DNA from: Alphaproteobacteria bacterium
GTDB taxonomy: Bacteria > Pseudomonadota > Alphaproteobacteria > Rickettsiales > JAFLCR01
Length of the DNA: 16,602 nucleotides
NCBI GenBank assembly: GCA_017302755.1
Contig: JAFLCR010000011.1
Location: 4,889-21,490, forward strand
Reading direction: 5' to 3'
Shown here: positions 6,135 through 14,011 of the stretch, in pieces
Position numbering within the stretch: position 1 is the first letter of the stretch
How the letters are laid out: each line of letters opens with the position of its first letter
Notes under the pieces: generated by a model
Told to the model about the DNA's origin: nothing
The model's input: only the letters and a program-made list of their open reading frames with translations
Database searches by the model: none
Made by a program: the position numbers and the translations under genes

Positions 6135-8276
6135 TTAAAATTCTTCCCAGCTGGAGTCGTAGCCGCCTTTGCCGCCAAGCTTGGCGTGCTTGACTGTGGT
6201 GGATTTGCGGACAGGAGCTGGAGTCTTCTTCGCTGCCTTCTGCATCGGCACCACCTTGGAGGGCTGCTCGAAGCGGGGAGCTTCATGCTCCTCTTCCTCA
6301 CCGATGGTGAAGAAGCGCATCAGCTCTTCGAGGGACTTGGCTTGTTCCACCATCGCCTGGGCGGCGGCGGTGTTTTCTTCCACCAGCGCGGCGTTCTGCT
6401 GGGTGACTTCGTCCATCTGGCTCACGGCTGTGCTGACTTCGCCGATGCCCGTGGCCTGCTCAACGCTGGCCGAGGCGATCTCTGAGACGATGCCCGCCAC
6501 CTGCTGCACGGAGCTGACGATGCCCTTCAGCGTGTCGCCCGCGCGGTTGACCAACTCGGCGCCAGTCTTCACCTGGCTGGCGCTTTCGTTGATGAGCGCC
6601 TTGATCTCCTTCGAGGCGGAGGCTGAACGGCCAGCCAAAGAGCGCACTTCGGAGGCAACAACAGCGAAGCCTTTGCCGGCATCCCCCGCCCTTGCCGCTT
6701 CGACAGCGGCATTGAGCGCCAGGAGGTTGGTCTGGAAGGCGATCTCGTCAATGACACCGATGATGTCGGAGATCTTCTTAGAGGAAGTCTCGATGTTCGA
6801 CATCGCCGTCACCGCCTCTTCCACCACCGTGCCGCCTTCATTGGCGATGGTGCTCGCCTTGGAAGAAAGCTCGTTGGCGTTGTGAGCGTTCTGCGAGTTC
6901 TGCTTCACGGTGCCGGTCAGCTCTTCCATCGACGCGGCGGTTTCCTCCAGCGAGGAAGCCTGCTGCTCGGTGCGCTGGGAGAGATCCGTGCTGCCGGAGG
7001 CGATTTCGCTCGCCGCGGAGTTCACAGACTCGGCGGCGATCTTGATGCGGCTCACAATCTCGCGGATCTTGGCGACGTTAAAGTTGAGCGACTTCACCAT
7101 GCTGCCGATCTCATCGCTGCGGTTGGCGCCTTCGAGGTCGCGGCTGTAGTCGCCTTCCGAGAGGCGGCCGATCTCAACCGCCAGCTTGCGCAAGGGGCGG
7201 CTGGCCAGCGTGCCGATCAGCATGCCGACAGCGGCAATCGCAACCAGCGCGGCAGCGCAGATCGTGAACAGCAGCTGGCGGGTGGAGTAGATGCTGCCAA
7301 AAAGATCCGCTTCGGGCACGTGCACCAGGGCGCTCCAGCCGAGGCCGGGAAAGTCGTACGCGCCGTTGCTGCGAACGTAGCCGACAGCGTCGTTGACCTT
7401 GGAGATGGGGTCGATCATCACGTCGGAACCCTTGGCTTCCTTCAGCGCGACTGCGGCGCCCGGCATGCCCATTTCAGCGAAGTTGGCAACTCCGATGACC
7501 TTGGTGTCGCGCTTATAGCTGTCGGAATGCGCTTCGGCGGGGTCGAAGGCGGCGATGACAACACCGTTCGGGGCAATCAGGTCAATGGCGGCGGTCGTGA
7601 GGCCCTTCTGCTTCATCTGGGCGTAGAAGGTCTCCACGATGTTTTCGACCAGGTTGAAGTCAGCGAAGTTTGCCCACACGCCGATCACCTTGCCCTGCGC
7701 ATCCTTGATGGGGGCGGAGAAAGTCATGACGTAGCCGTCATCCTTGAAGACGTCGGCCACGATCGCATCGTAATGCGGCGGTTCGACGGCAGTTCCGGTC
7801 AGCGTGCTCCCTTTCAGGAATTCGCCGCTCACCGCTTTCTTGAACCACGAGGCGTCCTGGTAGGATTTGCCGTAGAGCTTAGCACTGTCAATCGACTTGC
7901 CCGCTGCGTCCACGCTGTTGACCGCCATCACGCGGCCTTCGGTGTCCACCACCAGCATCAGGCGGTAGAGGCCGTAGCCTTTGGTGTAGCCGTCGATCGC
8001 CTGGATCAGCGGGTTTTGGGCGGAAGGCGCGTTCCAGTTCTTCGTGTCGTGCACGGCCGCGTTCAGGGTGAAGGCCTGCACGTCGCCGTAACGCTCGAAG
8101 AGGTTGCGGTCGATGGTGTCGGTGAGCGACTCGGCGGTCATTTCCAGGTTGTCGAGATGGCCCTGGCGGAGATCGTCGAGCTTGTTGAGGATGATGGGCA
8201 TCACTGTGGCGAGCGGCAGCAGGCCGAACACCAACAGAAGAAGCGTTAATTTGGCACGAATGGTCAGGCGAAGCAT
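6135..8276 (-). CDS. Transmembrane methyl-accepting chemotaxis protein (dCache-like sensor, HAMP, MCP signal, SSWEEF tail)
   Basis: 713 aa chemoreceptor. TM1 is at about 10-30. The periplasmic sensor (about 31-333) resembles a double Cache domain: it has LMLVVDTEGRVMAVN, then SWFKKAVSGEF and YVMTFSAPIKDAQGKVIGVWA, as in Cache-type small-ligand sensors. TM2 is at about 335-357, HAMP about 358-410. A long coiled coil carries the signalling hairpin IDEIAFQTNLLALNAAVEAARAG (about 509-531) and GFAVVASEVRSLA. The coiled coil ends near 655. A basic, proline- and lysine-containing linker (670-705) leads to the C-terminal SSWEEF, which fits the xWxxF pentapeptide that tethers CheR and CheB in E. coli-type receptors. 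The ATG at 8276 has a perfect AGGAGG five bases upstream. The ligand cannot be predicted from the sequence. Confidence 0.95.
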   Translation of the reverse strand: MLRLTIRAKLTLLLLVFGLLPLATVMPIILNKLDDLRQGHLDNLEMTAESLTDTIDRNLFERYGDVQAFTLNAAVHDTKNWNAPSAQNPLIQAIDGYTKGYGLYRLMLVVDTEGRVMAVNSVDAAGKSIDSAKLYGKSYQDASWFKKAVSGEFLKGSTLTGTAVEPPHYDAIVADVFKDDGYVMTFSAPIKDAQGKVIGVWANFADFNLVENIVETFYAQMKQKGLTTAAIDLIAPNGVVIAAFDPAEAHSDSYKRDTKVIGVANFAEMGMPGAAVALKEAKGSDVMIDPISKVNDAVGYVRSNGAYDFPGLGWSALVHVPEADLFGSIYSTRQLLFTICAAALVAIAAVGMLIGTLASRPLRKLAVEIGRLSEGDYSRDLEGANRSDEIGSMVKSLNFNVAKIREIVSRIKIAAESVNSAASEIASGSTDLSQRTEQQASSLEETAASMEELTGTVKQNSQNAHNANELSSKASTIANEGGTVVEEAVTAMSNIETSSKKISDIIGVIDEIAFQTNLLALNAAVEAARAGDAGKGFAVVASEVRSLAGRSASASKEIKALINESASQVKTGAELVNRAGDTLKGIVSSVQQVAGIVSEIASASVEQATGIGEVSTAVSQMDEVTQQNAALVEENTAAAQAMVEQAKSLEELMRFFTIGEEEEHEAPRFEQPSKVVPMQKAAKKTPAPVRKSTTVKHAKLGGKGGYDSSWEEF

Positions 8277-8281
8277 GGGAG

Positions 8282-8287
8282 CCTCCT
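8282..8287 (-). promoter_or_regulatory. Strong ribosome binding site of the membrane MCP gene
   Basis: Consensus AGGAGG on the minus strand, five bases before the ATG. It is the best SD in the operon, consistent with receptors being needed in excess over the other Che proteins. Confidence 0.7.
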
Positions 8288-8325
8288 AAAAAAGGTTGGG
8301 GGTGAATGGGTGGAAAAAGAAATCG

Positions 8326-8823
8326 TTAGGCGGCCTCGCCGAGGGCGCTTTCAAGCTGGCGCTCGTCGAAGAGGCGATCTACGCCCAGCAGCACGACCAT
8401 GCGGCTGTCGAGCGAGATCAATCCGGTGATGAAATCGGCGTCGGTGCGGGCTTCGAGGTCCGGCGCGGGCTGCACGTCGGTGTCGCCGGTGGTGAGGATG
8501 TCGGAGACGGCATCCACCAGCAGGCCGACATTGCGGGAACCTACCGCCAGGATGATGACGACGTGCTGCTCGGTCGCCTCGGTCAGGCCCATGCGGAAAC
8601 GGGCGCGCAGGTCAAGGATGGGGATGATGAGGCCGCGAAGGTTCATCACGCCGCGCATGAATTCGGACGAGCCGGGAAGACGGGTGGTTTCCGTCCAGCC
8701 CTTGATTTCGCGCACGGTCATGATGTCGAGGCCGTATTCCTCGCCTGCGACGGTGAAGGTGAGGAATTGGCGGACCGCATCTTCCTTGTTACCCTCCCTG
8801 GTTTTGTCGAAATGGTCTGACAT
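8326..8823 (-). CDS. cheW: CheW, chemotaxis coupling protein
   Basis: 165 aa with the usual single CheW-like beta-barrel domain from about residue 18 to 155. CheW links CheA to receptors in the signalling array. Visible landmarks are RQFLTFTVAGEEYGLDI, VREI, the TRLPGSSEFMRGVMNLRGLIIPILDLR core, where the NLRG arginine is the conserved receptor/CheA contact, and a late VVLLGVDRLF strand. The ATG at 8823 has AAAGGA six bases upstream. It lies 21 bp after cheA and 49 bp before the receptor gene. Confidence 0.97.
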   Translation of the reverse strand: MSDHFDKTREGNKEDAVRQFLTFTVAGEEYGLDIMTVREIKGWTETTRLPGSSEFMRGVMNLRGLIIPILDLRARFRMGLTEATEQHVVIILAVGSRNVGLLVDAVSDILTTGDTDVQPAPDLEARTDADFITGLISLDSRMVVLLGVDRLFDERQLESALGEAA

Positions 8824-8844
8824 GGTGTGTCCTTTCGGTTGGAG

Positions 8845-10806
8845 TTACGCCGCCTGCGCCAGTACGGCTTCGCGCGGCGGCGCCTGCAGAAGTCGCTTTA
8901 GTCCGTCGATGTCGAGAATCAGCGAGACACGGCCATCGCCTAAGATGGTCGCGCCGGAAATGCCGGGTACGGGGTCGGCGTTGGCTTCCAGGCTCTTGAT
9001 CACCACCTGTTGCTGGCCGATGAGTTCATCCACCACCAGGCCCATTTTTTCGCTGCCGCTTTCCACCAGCACGACAAGGGCGCGGCTGGCGTCGCGTTCG
9101 GCCTGGGCAACGCCGAAGCTGCGGTAGAGGTAGACGATGGGGATGAATTCGCCGCGGACGTTGATGACATCGCTGCGGCCCTCGACGCGGCGCACTTCCT
9201 CGGCGCGCGGGCGGAGTGTTTCGATAATGCTGGTGATCGGGATGATGTAGTGTTCGGTGCCGACGCGGACGATCATGCCGTCCAGGATGGCGAGGGTGAG
9301 TGGGAGGGAGACGGTGAAGACCGAACCCTTGCCCGGCTGGGTGGCGACGCGGACGGTGCCGCCTAGGCTTTCAATATTGCGTTTCACGACGTCCATGCCG
9401 ACGCCGCGGCCGGAGATGTTGGAAACCGTGTCCGCCGTCGAGAAACCGGGGAGGAAGATAAGGTGGTCGCATTCTTCGTCGCTGGGCGTGGCGTCCTGCG
9501 GGATCAGGCCTTTTTCGCGGGCTTTGGCAAGGACCTTGCAGCGGTCAATACCCGCGCCGTCATCGCTGATTTCGATGATGATGCGGCCGCCGCGATGGTA
9601 TGCTGACAAGTGAATGGTGGCTTGGGCTGGTTTTCCTAAATGGGCGCGGTCCTGCGGCGTTTCGATGCCGTGGTCGATGGCGTTGCGGATCATGTGCGTC
9701 AGCGGATCGCTCAGCTGTTCGATCACGGTCTTGTCGACTTCGGTGTTTTCGCCGGAGGTGACTAAACGGATGTCTTTGCCGAGCTGGCTGGAAAGGTCGC
9801 GCACCAGGCGCGGCATGCGGGCGAAGATGGATTTCACCGGCTGCATGCGCACGGCCATCACCGCTTCCTGGAGGGCGCGGGTGTGCTGGGACAGGCCGTC
9901 GACGCTGCGCATCAGGCCGGTGCATTGGTCGACGGAAAGGGCGCGGATTTCGGCACGGAGCATGGCTTCGGTGATGACTAACTCGCCTACCATATCCACC
10001 AGGCGGTCTACTTTTTCTACATCCACGCGGATGGACGTGGTTTGAATGGTTTTGCTTTGGCTTTCTTCGGAAGTGTTTGCGGGTTTTTCTGCCGCTTGGG
10101 TTTTGAGTTCGGTGATGCTCAGCGTGCAGTGGTCAGTGACAAATTCGAAGACTTCATGCACATCCGCTTCCGGCTTCGTCGTGTTGAGCTTGATGTTCCA
10201 GGCGAAGTAACAGGAGGTGGGGATAAGCTCATTAAGAGACGGCAGGCGATCGGTCTGGGCGGTGATCCCCGCTTTTCCCAGACGCGCCAGTTCGCGCAGG
10301 ATCAGCAGCGGCTCGTTGCCGGTGGAAAAGAGTGTGTCACGGGGGGTGAAGGTAATGTCGTAGGTGCATTCGCCCTCGGTGCGCGCTTCTTTAGAAGCTT
10401 GAGGGGCTTGGGCCTGAGTAGGATTACCGGCGATGCATTGCAAACCCGCGATGATGTCCGCGCCCAGGCCCAACGGAGGAGAAACGCCGTCCTTGGCCGC
10501 TTGCACCATGCGGGTGACAACATCCACGGACTTCAGGAGCAGGTCTACGGATTCGCGGGTGGGTGACACCGTGCCGTCGCGCATGGCGTCGAGCAGGGCT
10601 TCGAGGGAGTGGGTGAAGCGGGTGATGTCGTCAAGGCCAAACGCGCCGGAACCGCCTTTGATGGAGTGCGCGCAACGGAAAATCGCGTTGAGTTGCTCCA
10701 TGTCGGCGGCGTCGCAGTCGAGCGCCAGCAGAAGCTGCTCCATCTCCACCAGAAGCTCGAAGCATTCGGTGATGTAGGTTTCCTTGAAGCGGTCGAGGTC
10801 GCTCAT
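8845..10806 (-). CDS. cheA: CheA, chemotaxis histidine kinase
   Basis: 653 aa, standard length. It autophosphorylates under receptor control and passes the phosphate to CheY and CheB. Domains in order: P1/HPt with the phospho-acceptor His47 (CAHSIKGGSGAFG), a Pro/Gln/Ala/Glu linker (about 128-146), a P2-like response-regulator docking domain (about 147-235), a low-complexity linker, the P3 dimerisation helices (about 257-325), the P4 kinase domain with N box HMIRNAIDHGIE (371-382), DDGAGID (415-421), FLPGFSTA (451-458) and GRGVGMD (466-472), and the CheW-like P5 domain (about 510-640). All catalytic boxes are intact. The ATG at 10806 overlaps the cheY stop as ATGA, with GAGAGG just upstream. 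Confidence 0.97.
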   Translation of the reverse strand: MSDLDRFKETYITECFELLVEMEQLLLALDCDAADMEQLNAIFRCAHSIKGGSGAFGLDDITRFTHSLEALLDAMRDGTVSPTRESVDLLLKSVDVVTRMVQAAKDGVSPPLGLGADIIAGLQCIAGNPTQAQAPQASKEARTEGECTYDITFTPRDTLFSTGNEPLLILRELARLGKAGITAQTDRLPSLNELIPTSCYFAWNIKLNTTKPEADVHEVFEFVTDHCTLSITELKTQAAEKPANTSEESQSKTIQTTSIRVDVEKVDRLVDMVGELVITEAMLRAEIRALSVDQCTGLMRSVDGLSQHTRALQEAVMAVRMQPVKSIFARMPRLVRDLSSQLGKDIRLVTSGENTEVDKTVIEQLSDPLTHMIRNAIDHGIETPQDRAHLGKPAQATIHLSAYHRGGRIIIEISDDGAGIDRCKVLAKAREKGLIPQDATPSDEECDHLIFLPGFSTADTVSNISGRGVGMDVVKRNIESLGGTVRVATQPGKGSVFTVSLPLTLAILDGMIVRVGTEHYIIPITSIIETLRPRAEEVRRVEGRSDVINVRGEFIPIVYLYRSFGVAQAERDASRALVVLVESGSEKMGLVVDELIGQQQVVIKSLEANADPVPGISGATILGDGRVSLILDIDGLKRLLQAPPREAVLAQAA

Positions 10807-11183
10807 GCGGCCTCTCCCACGGGGCAGACCTTGCGGACGACTTCCACCAGTTTTTCGGGGTTGAAGGGTTTGACGATCCAGCCGGTTGCGCCAGCGGATT
10901 TGCCTTCTTCCTTCTTCGCGCCTTCGCTTTCGGTGGTGAGCATCAGGATCGGCGTGAATTTGTAAGAAGCGTCGGCGCGTAGGGCGCGGATCAGCTCGAA
11001 GCCGTTCATGTTCGGCATGTTGAGGTCGGTGATGACGGCGTCCACTTTCACACCGCCGAGCATGGCGAGCGCGGCTTTGCCGTCTTCGGCTTCCATCACT
11101 TCGTAGCCCGCACCCTTCAGGGTGAAGGACACCATTTCGCGCATGGTTTTGGAATCGTCCACCGCGAGGACTTTCTTGGTCAT
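10803..11183 (-). CDS. cheY: CheY, single-domain chemotaxis response regulator
   Basis: 126 aa with only a receiver domain. The output of the pathway: it takes phosphate from CheA and, in flagellated relatives, binds the motor switch. The acidic pair Asp9-Asp10, phospho-acceptor Asp53 (ITDLNMPNMNG), Thr83 (MLTTES) and Lys105 (VKPF) are all present. The aromatic switch region reads GWIVKPF, with Trp102 near the usual Tyr position. The start has GAGGAG eight bases upstream and overlaps the stop of the STAS gene as ATGA. Its place directly before cheA supports the CheY assignment over a generic receiver. Confidence 0.95.
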   Translation of the reverse strand: MTKKVLAVDDSKTMREMVSFTLKGAGYEVMEAEDGKAALAMLGGVKVDAVITDLNMPNMNGFELIRALRADASYKFTPILMLTTESEGAKKEEGKSAGATGWIVKPFNPEKLVEVVRKVCPVGEAA

Positions 11184-11488
11184 GGCTGTGTCTCCTCTTG
11201 TGTCAGGCGCGCGCTGAGCGCTTCCAGTCCGGCGTCTTGAAAGACACGGTTCAGAATGCCGCTGCGGTCACCGATGATCGTCAAAGTACCTTTGGTGATT
11301 TTATCGAGCGCAAGGATGAGTTGCAGGCCAGGCGTGGTAATGGTTTGCAACTGCGACACATCAAGAACGAATCCCTGCCGAGCGATCTGCCGGAGCACGG
11401 CCGCGATCTCCTCCACGGTATCGATCGTCACGACCGGGGGCAGGACGAAAGGTTGCGCGGGTTTCGAAGCGGTGGACTGTTTTGGCAC
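11180..11488 (-). CDS. STAS-domain protein at the head of the che operon
   Basis: 102 aa, one STAS (anti-anti-sigma-like) domain. The core FVLDVSQLQTITTPGLQLILAL matches the STAS switch loop (normally D-x-S-x3-ID-S-x-G-L). The usual Ser is replaced by Thr52 in ITTPG, still phosphorylatable. Small STAS proteins of this kind commonly open chemotaxis operons just upstream of cheY in alphaproteobacteria, but their role is not firmly established; scaffolding or partner switching are possibilities. It begins with GTG at 11488, with AGGGA about eight bases upstream. No earlier in-frame ATG is seen. It is the first gene of the operon, so it shows where the operon promoter must lie. Confidence 0.85.
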   Translation of the reverse strand: MPKQSTASKPAQPFVLPPVVTIDTVEEIAAVLRQIARQGFVLDVSQLQTITTPGLQLILALDKITKGTLTIIGDRSGILNRVFQDAGLEALSARLTQEETQP

Positions 11489-11806
11489 GGCCTAGTTCCC
11501 TGATGATAAGAGCGGTGAAATGATCTTCCCATCATTGACGAGCGCAGTTAAGAAGGCTTAAGATTTAGGTCTATCGACGCGGGTGTTTTAAAAGAATACG
11601 CAACCAGAAAGCAGTCTGACCTTATGGGAGAAGGGGATTGCCTCATGATAACCAATTGTTAATAATATATATTATGACTTGGTTGTGATATTGCCCCCCT
11701 GAGAACATGGATGCTTACCCTTCCAAAGCACGCATGACTGGACGGCGAAGCTGAGCTATAGCTTTATAGAGTGCGGCACCCTAGCCAGATCATATCTAAG
11801 GACGTC
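11489..11806. promoter_or_regulatory. Divergent control region between the che operon and the histidine kinase gene
   Basis: 318 bp with no plausible gene, AT-richer than its surroundings. It must hold the promoters of the nine-gene che operon (minus) and the kinase gene (plus). Contents I can see: an AT-rich nested palindrome at 11650-11684, a palindrome AGCTATAGCT at 11754-11763 inside a short AAGCT/AGCTT hairpin, and a C-run at 11694-11699. I looked for sigma-54 (GG-N10-GC) and sigma-28 spacings and found no convincing match on either strand. A sigma-70 promoter could not be assigned with confidence either. Confidence 0.6.
11650..11684. repeat. AT-rich nested inverted repeat, candidate operator
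   Basis: Outer arms AACCAA (11650-11655) and TTGGTT (11679-11684) flank a perfect 14-base palindrome ATAATATATATTAT (11662-11675). The two centres are offset by about 1.5 bp. It sits near the middle of the divergent region, so a dimeric regulator bound here could affect both directions. The inner part also contains several -10-like hexamers on both strands. Confidence 0.5.
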
Positions 11807-14005
11807 ATGCGTACGCTCAGGATCTCACATCGCCTTTGCATCAGCACCACCGCTTTCATCGCCCTTATCGCCATACTGGCGTACTATTTTGTGGAAAGCG
11901 TTCAACGCAACGTGACCTTCGCCTTGCAGGAAAAGCATGGCATCGCTTATCAGCGGCCGTTGACTAGAATCCTTGCAAAGCTCGCGAAGCGCGAAGCTCT
12001 GGGAAGCAGCACCGCGCAGGAAGCGGAGGAAGTTGAACAGCATTTCAACGCATTGAAGAAGCTTCATGCATTGACGAATGCTCCATGGCGGTTTGATACG
12101 AAAAAGCTTTCTCTCAGTGAGTTGGAACAATCATGGACTGTAGTGTCGCCGTCCGGTGATAAGGCACGCGACACAATTGCCGGCATACGTTCCATGATCA
12201 CGCAGGTGGGAAATATCTCCAACCTCATTCTCGATCCTGAGCTTCCCAGCTATTACCTGGCCGATATGACGTTGCGCGCCTTACCGCAAACCCTTGACCG
12301 CCTAGGGCTGATCGGCGGCGAGGTGCGTGGCATGCTGGCGAAAGGCGATGCCTTGAGCGCGCAGGAAAAGACAAGACTGGCGATCCTTGCCGAAGTTTTT
12401 CAGGAAACCGCCGTCAACCGCACCATGCGCAATGTGGATACGCTGCAGCAAGAAGGCATGCCGCATATTTCGGATCCTTCTTCCGCCTATCGGCGGACCA
12501 ACGAAGCGCTAGTGACCGCGTTGCGGGAAATGGTGCAATCCCCAGGCAAGATGACACAGGCGGCATGGGACGAGAGCGTCCGCGATGCGCTGGAAGACAC
12601 CCTGACGCTCTGGGTAGCGTCCACCGACGCGCTGGAGCGTCTTCTAGACGCGCGCATCCTACGCTATGAGCAGCACACCAGGCTGGTGCTTACGTCGGTG
12701 ATCGTGGGGTTGCTTGCTTCCATTGTGTTTTTTGCCATGGTGGTGTGCAGCATGAGCATTCCACTCAGCGAAGTACAGAATGCGATGCTACATCTTGCCA
12801 AAGGAAATCTTCAGCAACCGGTGCCGCATTTGGGCAAAGGCGACGAAATCGGCGACATGGCCAACGCGCTTCAGGTGTTTAAGGAAACCGCTATAGAGAA
12901 GGATGCAAGAACGCGTGAGATCGCCAAGGCGAACCATGAGCTTGCCCATTCGCGGAGTTTTCTCAAGAATATCATTGACAGCGTGGCGGATCCCATCTTC
13001 GTCAAGGATCGCCAGAATCGCTTGATCGCTGGCAACAAGGCGTTCTGGGAGCTGATCGGCAGGCAGGAAAAGGATCTGCTTTTCAAGGACGGATTTGACC
13101 TCTTCCCAAGGGAGGAGGCGGATCTTTTCCGCAAGATGGATGAGGAAGCGTTCAATAATCCTGGCAAGGTATGTGTCAACGCGGAGAAGATGACCGACTC
13201 TTCAGGCATGGTACATATTCTTTCCACCAAGAAAGTCTGCGTCCAGGGTGCGGACGGCGAGCCGCTTCTGGTCGGCGTCGTGCGCGATAACACGGAGCGC
13301 GAGAAGCTGATCGAGCAGTTGACGATCGTCAATGAGCAGTTAGAGCAATTCGCGCACGTCGCCTCGCACGACCTTCGGGAATCGATCCGCATGGTGGTCA
13401 GTTTCACTGATTTGCTGCAAGAAGAATATCGGCACAAGCTTGACGACGTTGGCAAGGAATACACACACACCATCCGCCAATCCGCCAAGAAGATCGAAGC
13501 GATGGTGGCGGATATGTTCGACTACGCCCGCCTTGAGCGCAATCCCACCGAAGGGCTGGAAGAAATCGATACTAACCAGTGCCTGAAGGACGCAGTGCAT
13601 ATTTTCAAGGAAGCCATCAACTCCACGAACGCCAAAATTGATGCGCAGGCGCTGCCAACGGTAATCGCCCACCCCATCCGTTTCACGCGGCTGATGCAGA
13701 ACCTGATCGGGAACGCGCTCAAATATCAGAAGAAGGGGAATACGCCGAAGCTGCGCATTTCGGCTGAAGACAAAGGCGATCACTGGCGGTTCGCCGTGGC
13801 GGATAACGGCATCGGCATCAAGGAAGATTATTTGGAAACCGTGTTTGCTCCGTTCAAGAGGCTGCACAGCACCCATGAATATGCCGGCACGGGTATCGGC
13901 CTCGCCATCTGCAAGAAAATCGTGGAAGGGTTCGGCGGGATGATCTGGGTGGAATCAGAGTTCGGTAAAGGCAGCACGTTCTTCTTTACTATTCCCAAGC
14001 GCTGA
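11807..14005 (+). CDS. Membrane hybrid-free sensor histidine kinase (helical sensor, HAMP, PAS, HisKA, HATPase)
   Basis: 732 aa. TM1 is about 9-29. An all-helical periplasmic sensor (about 30-290) contains SNLILDPELPSYYLADM and LPQTLDRLG, a pattern also seen in sensors of some chemoreceptors. TM2 is about 294-317, HAMP about 318-370, PAS about 383-500 (SFLKNIIDSVADPIFVKD, ending VRDNTEREKL). HisKA has the phospho-acceptor His521 in ASHDLRES. The ATPase has the N box MQNLIGNALKY, ADNGIGI and GTGIGLAI. The SHDLRE-type H box is typical of phytochrome-like kinases that use small Rcp1-type receivers, and such a receiver is encoded 6 bp away on the opposite strand. ATG at 11807 chosen for AAGGA four to five bases upstream; the GTG at 11771 has none. 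The signal is unknown. Confidence 0.9.
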   Translation: MRTLRISHRLCISTTAFIALIAILAYYFVESVQRNVTFALQEKHGIAYQRPLTRILAKLAKREALGSSTAQEAEEVEQHFNALKKLHALTNAPWRFDTKKLSLSELEQSWTVVSPSGDKARDTIAGIRSMITQVGNISNLILDPELPSYYLADMTLRALPQTLDRLGLIGGEVRGMLAKGDALSAQEKTRLAILAEVFQETAVNRTMRNVDTLQQEGMPHISDPSSAYRRTNEALVTALREMVQSPGKMTQAAWDESVRDALEDTLTLWVASTDALERLLDARILRYEQHTRLVLTSVIVGLLASIVFFAMVVCSMSIPLSEVQNAMLHLAKGNLQQPVPHLGKGDEIGDMANALQVFKETAIEKDARTREIAKANHELAHSRSFLKNIIDSVADPIFVKDRQNRLIAGNKAFWELIGRQEKDLLFKDGFDLFPREEADLFRKMDEEAFNNPGKVCVNAEKMTDSSGMVHILSTKKVCVQGADGEPLLVGVVRDNTEREKLIEQLTIVNEQLEQFAHVASHDLRESIRMVVSFTDLLQEEYRHKLDDVGKEYTHTIRQSAKKIEAMVADMFDYARLERNPTEGLEEIDTNQCLKDAVHIFKEAINSTNAKIDAQALPTVIAHPIRFTRLMQNLIGNALKYQKKGNTPKLRISAEDKGDHWRFAVADNGIGIKEDYLETVFAPFKRLHSTHEYAGTGIGLAICKKIVEGFGGMIWVESEFGKGSTFFFTIPKR

Positions 14006-14011
14006 CGATGC

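Noticed and set aside
6882..8249. 455-codon open frame on the plus strand opposite the membrane receptor gene
   Set aside because: It is antisense to a well-supported MCP. The translation is rich in His, Gly, Asp and Val with no domain, as expected from the reverse of GC-rich receptor codons.
11489..11620. Possible flagellar sigma-28 or sigma-54 promoter for the che operon
   Set aside because: TAAA and CGATAG are present on the minus strand, but their spacing is far too short for sigma-28, and no GG-N10-GC pair at a suitable place was found.
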